Shown piece by piece: positions 61,359 through 62,000 of a DNA stretch of 62,000 bases; within the stretch, counting starts at the first letter, position 1, and each line of letters opens with the position of its first letter. The notes beneath the pieces were generated by a model. It was not told the origin of the DNA. It did not search any database and worked only from the letters and a program-made list of their open reading frames with translations. Origin of the DNA: Phoronis australis. Lineage: Eukaryota; Phoronida; Phoronidae. The DNA lies in the NCBI GenBank assembly GCA_002633005.1, contig NMRA01000009.1, forward strand, positions 1,334,761 through 1,396,760, given 5' to 3'. The position numbers and the translations under genes are program-made.

Positions 61359-62000
61359 GTTAGTTATTTATCCGAAGTTAGTGTGTCTGTGGTTACATTG
61401 CAATGTTATATGTAAGCTGATGATATTGTGAAGTTGTATTCTTCATTATTTGTACTAATTGCTTTGATTATTTGGAATTTTCTGAAGTAAATATGCTAAA
61501 TAGATCAATGTGCCAGTATACTAGAAGTATACTGCAACTACTGTCAGCCTTTTACGCACCAGATTTTGGTTACATCAGTGGTGTATCAACACTTTAAATC
61601 TGAAATGATCTGTGTCCCAACTAGGATTTGGGACTCAGCAGCAGTTGGGACAGAAATTTTAAATGATTCACAGGATGTGATCAACAGGTGGTGCCTCAGA
61701 GCCTTACGTGACCTCTTGCCTTATTTTTGTGGTGATGTAACACAGTTGTGTTAACTCTTATTCCTTTTATGATCACGTTGATCTCTGTGATATATTAAGC
61801 ATTACACTGGCGAGTCAATAATGGTCAATTTAAAAGTAAGATGAAGTAAGAACGACATACTTTACTAACTGACCACAAGATAACCATAGAAAAACAAAAC
61901 TTTTGTGACTGTCACAGACACTCGCCATTGTATAGAATGCAGCATCCCAAGATAAATGTGATATTAGTCAATATGCCTTTCAAGGACACCAGAACTGAAA
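61359..62000 (+). other. TBC1D2 intron continuing past the window
   Basis: The donor gttagt follows exon 61256-61358 (phase 2). No further TBC1D2 exon seen to 62000. Confidence 0.5.

Overview
This is a stretch of animal nuclear genome. Every gene is split by GT-AG introns of roughly 0.5-3 kb, base composition is AT-rich, and introns are full of minisatellites, tRNA-derived SINE-like sequences and short inverted-repeat transposons. The protein sequences sit close to vertebrate orthologues, while the intron and repeat landscape looks like a marine invertebrate. An invertebrate deuterostome (hemichordate, cephalochordate or echinoderm) is my best guess, at low confidence. Runs of N and single n bases show a draft assembly.

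Four conserved single-copy genes are arranged as two head-to-head pairs. DDX24 (minus strand, 5135-22084, 16 coding exons) encodes a nucleolar DEAD-box RNA helicase. NSMCE1 (plus, coding 23976-31475, 7 coding exons) encodes the RING subunit of the SMC5/6 complex. The upstream side of each start faces the other across a shared promoter region. NSMCE1 and MTG1 converge (31475 and 33024). MTG1 (minus, 33024-45565, 9 exons) is a circularly permuted mitochondrial ribosome-assembly GTPase. TBC1D2/TBC1D2B (plus, from 45987, running off the right edge) encodes a PH, coiled-coil and Rab-GAP protein; its start lies only 421 bp from the MTG1 start. I reconstructed the exons from splice consensus, phase continuity and family knowledge. 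All 16 DDX24, 7 NSMCE1 and 9 MTG1 exons keep frame end to end (about 741, 260 and 328 codons).

The non-genic content is rich. A roughly 148-bp monomer family is organised as a three-monomer higher-order repeat at 1-1680 and again, more diverged, at 17.46-18.93 kb. Every monomer carries a word resembling the CTCF core motif. There are seven or more tandem arrays (21-, 32-, 32-, 39-, 58-, about 65- and about 160-bp units), two hAT-like MITEs with recognisable termini, a foldback element plus a 46-bp-arm palindrome flanking the DDX24/NSMCE1 promoter, and two tRNA-derived SINE-like units.

An exact 570-bp duplication across an N gap doubles two MTG1 exons and looks like unmerged haplotypes. A partial copy of the MTG1 last exon sits 150 bp beyond the gene. 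I see no prokaryotic, viral or CRISPR content. The large repeat-derived ORFs are artefacts of unit lengths divisible by three.
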